Shown here one piece after another: positions 27,022 through 35,609 of a stretch of DNA of 64,000 nucleotides. Location: positions 1 to 64,000 of the forward strand of contig CAWUJH010000008.1 in the NCBI GenBank assembly GCA_963922875.1, written 5' to 3'. The translations under genes were made by a program, and so were the position numbers. How positions within the stretch are numbered: the stretch's first letter is position 1; each line of letters begins with the position of its first letter. Below the pieces are notes generated by a model. It saw only the letters and a list, made by a program, of their open reading frames with translations, did not search any database and was not told where the DNA came from. This DNA is from Ketobacter sp963922875 (GTDB taxonomy: Bacteria; Pseudomonadota; Gammaproteobacteria; Pseudomonadales; Ketobacteraceae).

Positions 27022-27429
27022 TTACTGACTATCTTTCGGCTTGAACTGTAAAGCCACAGAATTGATGCAATAACGTAATCCGGTGGGAGCTGGACCATCG
27101 GGAAATAAATGTCCCAGATGAGCCTCACAGCTGGCACATAACACCTCGGTCCGCACCATACCATAACTACTATCATCGCGAGTCATGAGAGCGCTCTCAG
27201 ATGCGGGCACAAAAAAACTCGGCCAACCTGATCCTGAATCAAACTTAGACTGAGAGTGGAACAGTTCTTCACCACAGCAGGTGCAAAGATAGGTCCCTAC
27301 CCCCTTGTGATCCCAATATTTCCCGGTAAACGCAGGCTCTGTTCCGGCAAGCCGGCACACGGAGTATTCTTGTTCGGAAAGTTGACTCTTCCAGTCACTA
27401 TCCGTTTTTTGTTTTGTTGAGTCACTCAT
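27022..27429 (-). CDS. msrB: Peptide methionine-R-sulfoxide reductase MsrB
   Basis: 135 residues from the ATG at 27429 (AAGGG upstream). A longer in-frame reading to 27570 would overlap alaA and is rejected. It reduces the R form of methionine sulfoxide in proteins. Zinc-binding CxxC pairs are CTCC (about 50-53) and CASC (about 98-101). The catalytic Cys is in GLRYCINSVALQF (about 116-128), and SGWPSFF marks the active site. It is divergent from alaA with a short shared upstream region. Confidence 0.95.
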   Translation of the reverse strand: MSDSTKQKTDSDWKSQLSEQEYSVCRLAGTEPAFTGKYWDHKGVGTYLCTCCGEELFHSQSKFDSGSGWPSFFVPASESALMTRDDSSYGMVRTEVLCASCEAHLGHLFPDGPAPTGLRYCINSVALQFKPKDSQ

Positions 27430-27535
27430 GGAAATCACCCTTGTTGTCCTTGAGTTTCTGATTAAATCCGCCCCATTTTCGTATACACTTAGCGAGACTA
27501 TTGAATAAAATCTCCAAGGAAATACGACTAACTTT

Positions 27536-28756
27536 ATGAAGCCTGTACTGAAATCGTCCAAATTGCACAACGTCTGCTACGACATTAGAGGACCCGTGCT
27601 TGAACAAGCTCGCCGTCTTGAGGAAGAAGGCCATCGCATCCTCAAGCTGAATATCGGTAATCCTGCTCCTTTTGGCCTCGCAGCACCAGAAGAAATAATA
27701 CAGGACGTTATTCACCAATTACCAGAGGGTTCTGGCTATAGCGATTCAAAAGGCCTGTTCTCTGCACGCAAAGCGATCATGCAGTACTATCAGGCAAAAG
27801 GGGTTGCTGACGTACAAATTGATGATATTTACCTGGGCAATGGCGTCAGTGAACTGATTGTCATGTCTATGCAAGCGCTACTGAATAACGGCGATGAAGT
27901 GCTGATTCCAGCTCCCGACTATCCACTATGGACCGCTGCAGTGAGCCTATCAGGCGGTAAGCCCGTCCACTATATTTGTGACGAAGGATCTGCTTGGTAC
28001 CCGGACTTAGAAGATGTGCGCAACAAAATTACAGATAAGACCAAAGCCCTGGTATTGATTAACCCAAACAATCCCACCGGTGCCGTGTACCCTAAAGAGA
28101 TCGTTGAAGGCTTGCTCCAAATCGCAAGAGAATACAAGCTCATTGTATTTTCAGACGAAATATACGACAAAATCTTGTACGACGATGCAGTCCACTACCC
28201 TACGGCTAGCTTGGCAACCGATCTGCTGATCATCACCTTCAATGGCTTGTCCAAAACCTACCGGGTAGCAGGCTACCGTTCTGGCTGGATGCTTGTAAGT
28301 GGTAACAAATTCTGCGCCACAGATTATTTGGAAGGTTTAACCATGTTGGCCTCCATGCGCTTGTGTTCCAATGTTCCAGGTCAGCTGGCTATCCAAACTG
28401 CACTAGGTGGTTACCAAAGCATCAACGAACTCATCGCCCCCCAAGGCCGGCTTTATAAACAGCGAGATATCGCCCACCGTATGCTGTGCGATATACCCGG
28501 CATTTCATGCGTCAAACCTATGGGAGCACTTTATCTGTTTCCCAAATTAGACCCCAAGATTTACCCCATAAAAAATGATCAACAATTGGTTCTTGATATT
28601 TTGTTACAAGAGAAAATTTTATTGGTACAAGGTACAGGATTCAATTGGCCCTCACCTGATCATTTACGTTTGGTGTTCCTGCCCCGCGAAGAGGATTTAG
28701 AAACAGCATTGTCCAAGCTTGCCGATTTTTTCGAACGCATGCGCAAAGGTATTTAA
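27536..28756 (+). CDS. alaA: Alanine-synthesising aminotransferase AlaA
   Basis: 406 residues, same size as E. coli AlaA (YfbQ). A PLP class I aminotransferase making alanine from pyruvate and glutamate. Visible motifs: IGNPAPFG (41-48), PAPDYPLWTAAVSLSGGKPV (about 126-145), NPNNPTGAVY (about 178-187), the PLP-binding Lys in FNGLSKTYRVAGYRSGW (about 236-252) and the substrate Arg near HLRLVFLP. The PDYPLWTAAVSLSGG segment is typical of AlaA among its relatives. The following gene starts 13 nt later and is probably co-transcribed. Confidence 0.95.
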   Translation: MKPVLKSSKLHNVCYDIRGPVLEQARRLEEEGHRILKLNIGNPAPFGLAAPEEIIQDVIHQLPEGSGYSDSKGLFSARKAIMQYYQAKGVADVQIDDIYLGNGVSELIVMSMQALLNNGDEVLIPAPDYPLWTAAVSLSGGKPVHYICDEGSAWYPDLEDVRNKITDKTKALVLINPNNPTGAVYPKEIVEGLLQIAREYKLIVFSDEIYDKILYDDAVHYPTASLATDLLIITFNGLSKTYRVAGYRSGWMLVSGNKFCATDYLEGLTMLASMRLCSNVPGQLAIQTALGGYQSINELIAPQGRLYKQRDIAHRMLCDIPGISCVKPMGALYLFPKLDPKIYPIKNDQQLVLDILLQEKILLVQGTGFNWPSPDHLRLVFLPREEDLETALSKLADFFERMRKGI

Positions 28757-28769
28757 AGGTGGCTAAATT

Positions 28770-29204
28770 ATGGCGACATTAAATGTCATCGACTTTTATA
28801 AAGATACCGCGCTGACGTTAATCAGCCTGCATAATGCCTTTCCTCGTAAAGTTGAAATCTTTGTTGAGGACATTATAGGACCTGAACCCACCGATGAGTT
28901 TGGCTTGCACTCCAAGCGCCACCAAGGTTGCTTGGGGGCGCTGTTGTGGTTGGCGGAAGAAGGCTATTTACGTTATACCAGCACCATTAAACAAGAAGGC
29001 ATAGATCAGGTCGTACTAAGTGAAAAAAGTCTCATCAAACTCAATACAATTCTTCTTGAACCACTCACTCAGCTAGCGGAACCCAACATCGCCGAATTTG
29101 AAGCCAACGAGCACTTAACCATGTCCGAACACATGAGACGAGCCCTTAAATCCGGTTCTTCTGAACAGATTATCCAGGTCATGAGACGGTTTTTTCACGA
29201 TTAG
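28770..29204 (+). CDS. Unknown protein, possible winged-helix fold
   Basis: 144 residues, SD AAAGGTGG before the ATG, 13 nt after alaA. Not recognised. The segment GCLGALLWLAEEGYLRYTST (about 50-69) followed by a Gly/Asp turn and QVVLSEKSLIKLN looks like helix-turn-helix plus wing. No membrane segment. Its last 26 bases overlap the convergent Hsp70 gene. Co-location with alaA hints at a shared role or a local regulator, which is inference. Confidence 0.75.
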   Translation: MATLNVIDFYKDTALTLISLHNAFPRKVEIFVEDIIGPEPTDEFGLHSKRHQGCLGALLWLAEEGYLRYTSTIKQEGIDQVVLSEKSLIKLNTILLEPLTQLAEPNIAEFEANEHLTMSEHMRRALKSGSSEQIIQVMRRFFHD

Positions 29205-32004
29205 AATCACCGGGCACGATTAACTTTAGTCCCACCGGCATGGCCTCTCCAAACATCCGCTTACTTTCTTGTATATCCAGGGCGTGATATTGGAGAACCA
29301 ATTGCTGCCAAATTTCGGGTGCTTTTGCGGATTTAAGTTGGCTATAGACTTTTTGTCGTACTTCGTTATCCAGATCTCTGGCTCGATCGTTGGTTACGCG
29401 AGACATCATAACAGCAGCAAATGCGGCATTCTGATTCTTTCTCCAATCTTGCTCCAGAACAAATGTCAGCCAAGATTTTACCTCCTCCGGCGCAACCACG
29501 GTATGTGAGCTGCCATGGAACGGCTCCCTTGAGGCAACCCGACCTAATGCCCACCAGGTGGTTTGGGTTTCACTAGCTTTTTCCAGGCGCTTACTGAACC
29601 AGCCGCCCAATTCCTGTTTAGTGGCAACAGGTAAATTTTCCAAGGAGGCCGCTAAGCGCACCATATCTTCATAGGATTTATTCTTGATTTCGTTTTTTAT
29701 ACGTAAATTACGTGCCGATTCGGGGTTTAAATATTTCGCAAGATCTTTAAAAACACGCTTTTGTGCCGCCTCGTTTAGCCCTCCAGCCGCTCGCCGCCAA
29801 AAGGTCCACCATTCTGCCCAGGATTGATTCTCTTTATCAAACTGCAGTCCAGAGTTATATAGTGTCCACACTTTTTCAAGCCGCCATTGATCCACAGGAT
29901 GGCCAAAACCCGGTCGCAGACAAAAGCCTGCTAAATTGAACCAGACTCGCTCATGAAATACCGATCTGCGCCTGCGTTTACGGCGATCCCACAGGGCATC
30001 AAACAAGCCTCGTGCTACGGCTGTATTCCATTGGCTCCGGGGCCCCAACAGCTTTTCTAAAGAAGGTCTTAATTTCTTTACGGCCGAGGGATCTGCTTTT
30101 TTATCACTGGCGCCAAACACCAGCTCGATTTGATCCACAGCTTTATCAAAATTCTCTGGTAAACCGTCTGTTACCACTCCATCGGCTTCTGTTTGCTTGC
30201 TGTTTTTTCGCAATTCAAATTCAACTTTCCAACGCTGACCACCGTTGCTGGCATGACATTGTATGTCCAGAGTACCCACTTCAGTGAGTGCTGCCGTTAA
30301 GTTTACTTCTACAGATCGGCGATCATCCTGATGATCAAGCGCTGCTATTAAGGGAGGTAGTGCGACATATTTTTCGCTAGCCTCCAAATCCAGTATTTCA
30401 CCAGGAGCAAATGCTTCGCCCCCACTATAAGCAATTAGATTAAACTGCACAGGTTGGTTAACCTGCAGGGCAAAACAACGATCGGGCAATTGTACAATGG
30501 TACCGGCTTCAGTGCCTTTTGGTAGCAAACAGATGCCGATGCTGTTACCGGATGCATCCTCTACTTTCAAGAAATAGGATCGCGCCAAACCGCCGCCGAT
30601 AACCACATGCTGGTTGCGGCGATATAACGCGAAAGCAACCGCGCCCTGCGCCACTGAACGTTCGGGGCTGCCATTGGCAAATTGTTTCACTGGTGCGCCA
30701 CGCCATGAGGACAGCAAATGGATCACTCGATCGGCGATTGCTCCACTATTGAACACGCCCCCGTTAAGTAATACAGCATCAGGGATATTTTGCTGGCGGT
30801 CCTCACCCAGTGCCTGTTGACAGCTAAGTTTATGATCGCTTAGAAATTTCGATAAATAGCGGCTCACCGCCGGATCAGGGGCAAAAGGCAAACCAAACTC
30901 AACGATGGCACCGGAGCGCTTTCCTGGTTGAGAGCCAAACTCGACCAAAGGAAAGAAACCATCCAAAGCCAGAGCACTGACCTCTTCGCGCGTAAACTCA
31001 GTACTGCGTGCCGAACCAATTAGCTTTGATCCGCTGCCCAACAGGGTAACCTTGGCACTGCTAGGAGGGTTTTCGCCTAATAGCAGTTCTTTGGCATATC
31101 GGCTCTGCTGGATCAATTGACTTAAACTGGCGGCGCTAAGCTTGCCTGCTTGTTGGCATATTCTTAATTCCGCTTGCCGAGCCATGGCTAAATCAAGATT
31201 GTCGCCACCCAGCATCCAATGATCGCCTACAGCAATTCGCGAAAGTTGAGGCTTGCCTTGATCATGGCTTACTCGAATCAAACTCAAATCAGTGGTACCG
31301 CCACCCACATCAACCACGAACAACAGCTTAACTGTTTCCAGCAAAGTCTCGGCAGCACTCTGGTTACGGTAAAACCAGTCGTAACAAACGGCTTGAGGTT
31401 CCTCCAGCAGAGTGACTTGCTTTAAACCAGCAAGCTCTGCGGCCTGCAAGGTCAGGGTTCGAGCGGCTTCGTCAAAGGACGCAGGTACTGTTAGAACGAT
31501 TTGTTGAGAATCCAGTGGCTGGTCTGGATGTTCATAATTCCATGCCTGAGCAATATGAAGCAAGTACGAAGCGCTGGCGATAACCGGAGAAACTTTGGCA
31601 ACATCCGCTGCTCCGGCCCAGGGTAAAATGTCTGCCGTGCGATCAACTTTATCGTGAGATAGCCAGCTCTTGGCACTGGCGATTTGTCGACCTTCAACTT
31701 TACTGCCCAGCTCACGGGCAAACTCGCCGACAAAATAATTGACTTGATCGCCCGCTACGCTGGCTTGCTCCCAGGGTAGAACCAGTTGATTTTCTGGTAA
31801 TTCATCTGCCACTGGGTGATAACGAAATGAGGGTAGCATGGGTCGCTTCGCCACCTCACCGGGTCCCACCAATTGGTCAATTTCGAACAGTTTAATCGGC
31901 ACGTTTTCCGCGCCTTCTGCCAAATCGGCAAAACAAACGACACTATTTGTTGTGCCCAGATCGATGCCCACTAAATAGCGGGCATTGGTTTGTGCTTTAC
32001 TCAT
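29179..32004 (-). CDS. Large Hsp70-family protein with long C-terminal extension (DUF3731-like)
   Basis: 941 residues. The N-terminal actin-like ATPase has GIDLGTTNSVV (about 13-23), VDVGGGTTDLSLIRV (about 231-245), GGDNLDLAMAR (about 267-277) and VLLNGGVFNSGAI (about 410-422), so phosphate 1, phosphate 2 and adenosine motifs are present. The DnaK-type substrate lid is absent. Instead, residues 600-900 are a helical extension rich in Trp and Arg/Lys, probably DUF3731. Its ATG overlaps the stop of the second Hsp70 gene (ATGA). It is the last gene of the operon. Client and partner proteins are unknown, and no J-domain or GrpE gene is adjacent. Confidence 0.88.
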   Translation of the reverse strand: MSKAQTNARYLVGIDLGTTNSVVCFADLAEGAENVPIKLFEIDQLVGPGEVAKRPMLPSFRYHPVADELPENQLVLPWEQASVAGDQVNYFVGEFARELGSKVEGRQIASAKSWLSHDKVDRTADILPWAGAADVAKVSPVIASASYLLHIAQAWNYEHPDQPLDSQQIVLTVPASFDEAARTLTLQAAELAGLKQVTLLEEPQAVCYDWFYRNQSAAETLLETVKLLFVVDVGGGTTDLSLIRVSHDQGKPQLSRIAVGDHWMLGGDNLDLAMARQAELRICQQAGKLSAASLSQLIQQSRYAKELLLGENPPSSAKVTLLGSGSKLIGSARSTEFTREEVSALALDGFFPLVEFGSQPGKRSGAIVEFGLPFAPDPAVSRYLSKFLSDHKLSCQQALGEDRQQNIPDAVLLNGGVFNSGAIADRVIHLLSSWRGAPVKQFANGSPERSVAQGAVAFALYRRNQHVVIGGGLARSYFLKVEDASGNSIGICLLPKGTEAGTIVQLPDRCFALQVNQPVQFNLIAYSGGEAFAPGEILDLEASEKYVALPPLIAALDHQDDRRSVEVNLTAALTEVGTLDIQCHASNGGQRWKVEFELRKNSKQTEADGVVTDGLPENFDKAVDQIELVFGASDKKADPSAVKKLRPSLEKLLGPRSQWNTAVARGLFDALWDRRKRRRRSVFHERVWFNLAGFCLRPGFGHPVDQWRLEKVWTLYNSGLQFDKENQSWAEWWTFWRRAAGGLNEAAQKRVFKDLAKYLNPESARNLRIKNEIKNKSYEDMVRLAASLENLPVATKQELGGWFSKRLEKASETQTTWWALGRVASREPFHGSSHTVVAPEEVKSWLTFVLEQDWRKNQNAAFAAVMMSRVTNDRARDLDNEVRQKVYSQLKSAKAPEIWQQLVLQYHALDIQESKRMFGEAMPVGLKLIVPGDSNREKTVS

Positions 32005-33827
32005 GAATGATTTCTTACTTCAAATTCTACTTGCCAGCGTTGTTCGCCTTGGCGAGGCAGAGCTTCGAGACACAAAGTGCCTAACTCATTAACCCGAGCC
32101 GCTAAACGGACCGGCACCACATCACCGGGCTGACCGCCGTCCAGGGGCAGTGTTGCTTGAATCGGCGATAGCTCTTCCAGCTCATCATCAGACCAGCTGT
32201 CAAGCAAAGTTCCCGAAATGTCATCGCGCCGAACCGTAGATCCAAAAAAACGAAACTCGACAGGTTCTCCCACCACCAGCCCGAACTCCTGGGTCGAAGC
32301 CGTTGTTGCACTGCCTTCTTCCATGCCGAAGGGTGCTACACAAAGCGCTTGCATTGGCACTGGCATTCCGGGAACGGCAGGCATCGAACTCTCAATTCCC
32401 ACGTAGTAGGCGCTAGCCAAGCCACCACGAATACGAACTCCATTCCCTTGCCGAACGTAACCATAATAAGCGGCACCTTTGGCTACCCCCAAGTCAAGAT
32501 CCGCACCATCAAGCAAACGGGCTGATTCAGCACCGGCTTCACCTAACCAAGCATTAATTACGCTCAATAACCGATTGGCTAACTTGGGTGCTTTGAGGAC
32601 ACCACCATTGAGCAAAATAGCCGTGGGTTTTATAAAGTTCTGGGCGCCACCCAATGCCCCCTCAGCAGCGTCACTTTGTCGACACAGAAACGCGGCCAAA
32701 TGGCGGGTGACCGCCGCATCCTGCGCGTAGGGAAGTCCCATTTGAGTAAGCGCCCCGCGCCGAGCTCGTTGTGGCTGATCACTAACCTGTACCTTAGGAA
32801 AGAAACCTTCCACCAGGGTTTGTTCCACTTCTTCACGGGTTAATTCGGTTCGCAAAGTATTGCTCAGCAGTTTAGAACCACGGCTTGGCACAATAAGGGG
32901 CACTTCCTGAATGTCATTATCTAACAGCAGCGTTTCCTTGGCATCGCGACAACCATGAGTTAATGCTTGAATCTGCCAAGGTTGCAAAGACTTGCCCTCG
33001 TCCTGCTCAAGCTTGTGTTTGATACGATAGGCCAATGCCAAATCCATATTGTCCCCGCCCAACAATATGTGTTCACCCACGGCTATCCGGTTAAGGGATA
33101 GATTACCCTCTTCTTCAGTCACAGCGACTAGGGACAAATCCGTGGTACCACCACCAACGTCCACCACTAGAATGATATCGCCCACCTGTACCTGATCACG
33201 CCAAGCCTCACCACAAGACTTAACCCAGCTATAAACCGCCGCTTGCGGTTCTTCCAATAGCGTTAATCGTTGCAGGCCAATTTGTTTGGCGGCTTCGGCG
33301 GTCAAATCCCGCGCCGCAGGATCAAAGGAAGCGGGTACGGTAATGGTTACATCTTGCTCCGCTAAGGGAAAATCGGGGTTACGGTGATCCCAGTTCTGTT
33401 GTAAATGACGTAAATATGCCGTCGAGGCTTCCAGTGGCGATATCAGCGCTACATCTTCAGGCGCGTTTAATGGCAAGAACCCTGAGCGACGATCAACACC
33501 ACTGTGACATAACCAGCTCTTGGCACTGGCCACCAGCCGTAACGGGGTTTTCGCTCCGAGATTGCGGGCAATGGTGCCTACCACACTAAAGTTTCCGTCA
33601 CTCCAGGGCAGCGCAAGTTCGCCCACTGAGATCTCAGACTCGTGACATTGATATAAAAACGATGGCAATTGCCGACGGGTCTCCACGGCCCCTGGCTGCA
33701 CCAATTGCTCGATACCAAAAACTTCGTGAACAGGCTGATCCGCTGCAGATTGCAAGTCCACGTATGAGAGCACCGAATTGGTGGTACCCAAATCAATACC
33801 TACTGCAAAGCGTGGTGTATCACTCAC
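32001..33827 (-). CDS. Hsp70-family protein (HscC/DnaK-like, no classical lid)
   Basis: 608 residues. ATPase motifs GIDLGTTNSVLSYVD (about 9-23), VDVGGGTTDLSLVAV (about 224-238), LGGDNMDLALA (about 258-268) and AILLNGGVLKAPK (about 407-419). The C-terminal part (about 500-608) is a beta-rich domain like the Hsp70 substrate-binding base, without the helical lid or an EEVD-type tail. It overlaps both neighbours by 4 nt (ATGA). It is clearly a paralogue of the 941-residue product: the two share the same unusual VSPVIASASYLLHI / ISPLEASTAYLRHL segment. I infer a two-Hsp70 machine. Confidence 0.9.
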   Translation of the reverse strand: MSDTPRFAVGIDLGTTNSVLSYVDLQSAADQPVHEVFGIEQLVQPGAVETRRQLPSFLYQCHESEISVGELALPWSDGNFSVVGTIARNLGAKTPLRLVASAKSWLCHSGVDRRSGFLPLNAPEDVALISPLEASTAYLRHLQQNWDHRNPDFPLAEQDVTITVPASFDPAARDLTAEAAKQIGLQRLTLLEEPQAAVYSWVKSCGEAWRDQVQVGDIILVVDVGGGTTDLSLVAVTEEEGNLSLNRIAVGEHILLGGDNMDLALAYRIKHKLEQDEGKSLQPWQIQALTHGCRDAKETLLLDNDIQEVPLIVPSRGSKLLSNTLRTELTREEVEQTLVEGFFPKVQVSDQPQRARRGALTQMGLPYAQDAAVTRHLAAFLCRQSDAAEGALGGAQNFIKPTAILLNGGVLKAPKLANRLLSVINAWLGEAGAESARLLDGADLDLGVAKGAAYYGYVRQGNGVRIRGGLASAYYVGIESSMPAVPGMPVPMQALCVAPFGMEEGSATTASTQEFGLVVGEPVEFRFFGSTVRRDDISGTLLDSWSDDELEELSPIQATLPLDGGQPGDVVPVRLAARVNELGTLCLEALPRQGEQRWQVEFEVRNHS

Positions 33828-34402
33828 AACTCCACCTCCGCCGGCGCAACAATTTTAGGGTCATGGCTTACCGCTAATTTAGGTAAATTTGCCCCAGTAA
33901 CTCGCCACCCCCGATGCACTAACACTCCTGTAAAGGGCGGTTCGCCAGATACGTTACCAGTCACTCTGTTTTCAGCCGCGCTAAATCCAATTTGCAAAGT
34001 AATCTGACTGTCTTCATCTTCTGCCCGAATAGGTTCCAGCTGAAAATATTGATGCAGCACTTTTTTACTGCCTTCATGAACCACTCTCGCCACTGCACCT
34101 ACCTCGTCGTCTTTAAAACCGGTTAGATCCTCATTAAGAAAATCAACAAAGCGGGCTTCTTGTTGCAGCAAACCTAATAGCTGAAAAGCCGACTCAGGAT
34201 CTTTAGTGTTGAGCATAGGCGTTTCGATGGAGCTTTGTTGCTTGGGTGAAGGGGGTTCTTTTGCGCTGGAATTAGCTTTGTCACCACCACCCCCCCTTTT
34301 TAGAACCAACAGTAGGGTAATTAACAGTAAAAGCAGCGCGGTTCCCGCTAGCACTAGATGCAACGCATCAAGCGACGTTGGCATTGACAATTCATACGGC
34401 AT
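33824..34402 (-). CDS. Membrane-anchored DUF2760-family protein
   Basis: 192 residues from the ATG at 34402 (GAG 8 nt upstream; a GTG three codons earlier and an ATG six codons later are alternatives). One N-terminal membrane segment (about 12-34, LHLVLAGTALLLLLITLLLV) is followed by a Gly/Ser/Pro-rich linker. A globular domain of about 130 residues with LLGLLQQEARFVDFLNEDL and PFTGVLVHRGWRVTGANLP is characteristic of DUF2760. It is the first gene of the operon with two Hsp70-like genes and probably recruits them to the inner membrane. Function is unknown. Confidence 0.85.
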   Translation of the reverse strand: MPYELSMPTSLDALHLVLAGTALLLLLITLLLVLKRGGGGDKANSSAKEPPSPKQQSSIETPMLNTKDPESAFQLLGLLQQEARFVDFLNEDLTGFKDDEVGAVARVVHEGSKKVLHQYFQLEPIRAEDEDSQITLQIGFSAAENRVTGNVSGEPPFTGVLVHRGWRVTGANLPKLAVSHDPKIVAPAEVEL

Positions 34403-34648
34403 AATAATCACTCAACTTTATTAGATTAGGCGGTAATAACTACGGAAAATGGGCCGCAGTTTACCATCTTGGCGTCCCTAATAAAGTCCAATAATGCCCA
34501 GCCGTTAAAGTTTAGTAACAATCTATCCTAACTATCAGTTGAAATTTTCCACCCAATAAGGAGTCTATAGCGTAAAGGTTTTTAGCTGTGGAGGACTGCG
34601 AGAATTGACTCGATGAGCACTTGAAATCTGTTTACACTGGCACCATTT

Positions 34649-34667
34649 ATTAATGAGAATCATTATT
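34649..34667. promoter_or_regulatory. Fur-box-like site upstream of htpX
   Basis: The 19-mer ATTAATGAGAATCATTATT matches the Fur consensus GATAATGATAATCATTATC at 15 of 19 positions, including the core AATGAxAATCATTAT. It lies 31 nt before the htpX start, where it could overlap the promoter. Iron control of htpX is inference. Confidence 0.45.
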
Positions 34668-34697
34668 TTATTACCTAAAAAGAGGTAGGCATAAACC

Positions 34698-35582
34698 ATG
34701 TTACGAGTATTGTTATTTCTGGGCACCAACCTGGCCATTATATTGGTGGCTAGTATTACCCTGAGTTTACTGGGAGTACCCAGCTACTTGCAGCAAAATG
34801 GGTCCCAGTTAAACTTGCAATCACTGCTGATTTTCTGCGCAGTTTTTGGCTTTCTCGGTTCCTTCGTTTCGTTACTACTATCCAAAAAAATGGCTAAGTG
34901 GGGCGCTCGGGTCCAGGTAATCGAAGAACCCCGCAGTAATTCTGAGCGCTGGTTGCTTGAGACAGTGCATGAACTATCCACCAAAGCCGGAATTAAAATG
35001 CCTGAAGTCGGTGTTTTCCCCTCTCCGGTTTCTAATGCCTTTGCTACAGGCTGGAACAAGAACGCGGCTCTGGTAGCTGTGAGCGAAGGGTTGCTTACTC
35101 GCTTTGACCAGGAAGAAGTCCGTGCCGTGCTGGCCCACGAAATCGGACATGTGGCCAATGGCGACATGGTCACTCTGGCATTAATTCAAGGCATCATGAA
35201 CACCTTTGTCATGTTCTTTGCCAGAATCGCCGCTTATGTCATTGATCAGTTCGTCCGCAATGATGAAGGTGAAGGTGGCTTGGGCATGTTTGGTCACATG
35301 GCTGTGGTGTTCTTGTTCGACATGATCTTCGGTGTCCTGGCCTCTATCGTTGTCATGAAGTTTTCTCGCTGGAGAGAATTTCGTGCTGACGCCGCAGGTG
35401 CCGATCTGGCCGGACGAGGGGCCATGATCCGCGCCTTACAGAAATTAAAGTCAGAGATGGAAATGCCGAATCAGTTGCCAGACACTATGGTGGCATTTGG
35501 GATTCGCAGCAAAAAAGCCGCTTCACTGTTTTCTTCTCATCCGCCCCTGGATGACCGCATAGCGGCTCTTCAAGGTCGATAA
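34698..35582 (+). CDS. htpX: Membrane zinc metalloprotease HtpX
   Basis: 294 residues, E. coli size. HtpX cuts misfolded inner-membrane proteins, working beside FtsH. Two N-terminal membrane segments (about 4-22 and 35-55) are followed by the zinc motif LAHEIGHVANGD (about 149-160), two further membrane segments and the third ligand Glu in REFRADAAGADLAG (about 222-235). SD AGAGG stands before the ATG. The Fur-like box lies just upstream. An MFS gene follows 27 nt later and may be co-transcribed. Confidence 0.95.
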   Translation: MLRVLLFLGTNLAIILVASITLSLLGVPSYLQQNGSQLNLQSLLIFCAVFGFLGSFVSLLLSKKMAKWGARVQVIEEPRSNSERWLLETVHELSTKAGIKMPEVGVFPSPVSNAFATGWNKNAALVAVSEGLLTRFDQEEVRAVLAHEIGHVANGDMVTLALIQGIMNTFVMFFARIAAYVIDQFVRNDEGEGGLGMFGHMAVVFLFDMIFGVLASIVVMKFSRWREFRADAAGADLAGRGAMIRALQKLKSEMEMPNQLPDTMVAFGIRSKKAASLFSSHPPLDDRIAALQGR

Positions 35583-35609
35583 GCACTGAGAACGACTTGG
35601 TTAACACTG

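Noticed and set aside
27430..27570. Longer N-terminus for MsrB
   Set aside because: The extension would run into alaA, lacks the family pattern, and a well-placed ATG with SD exists at 27429.
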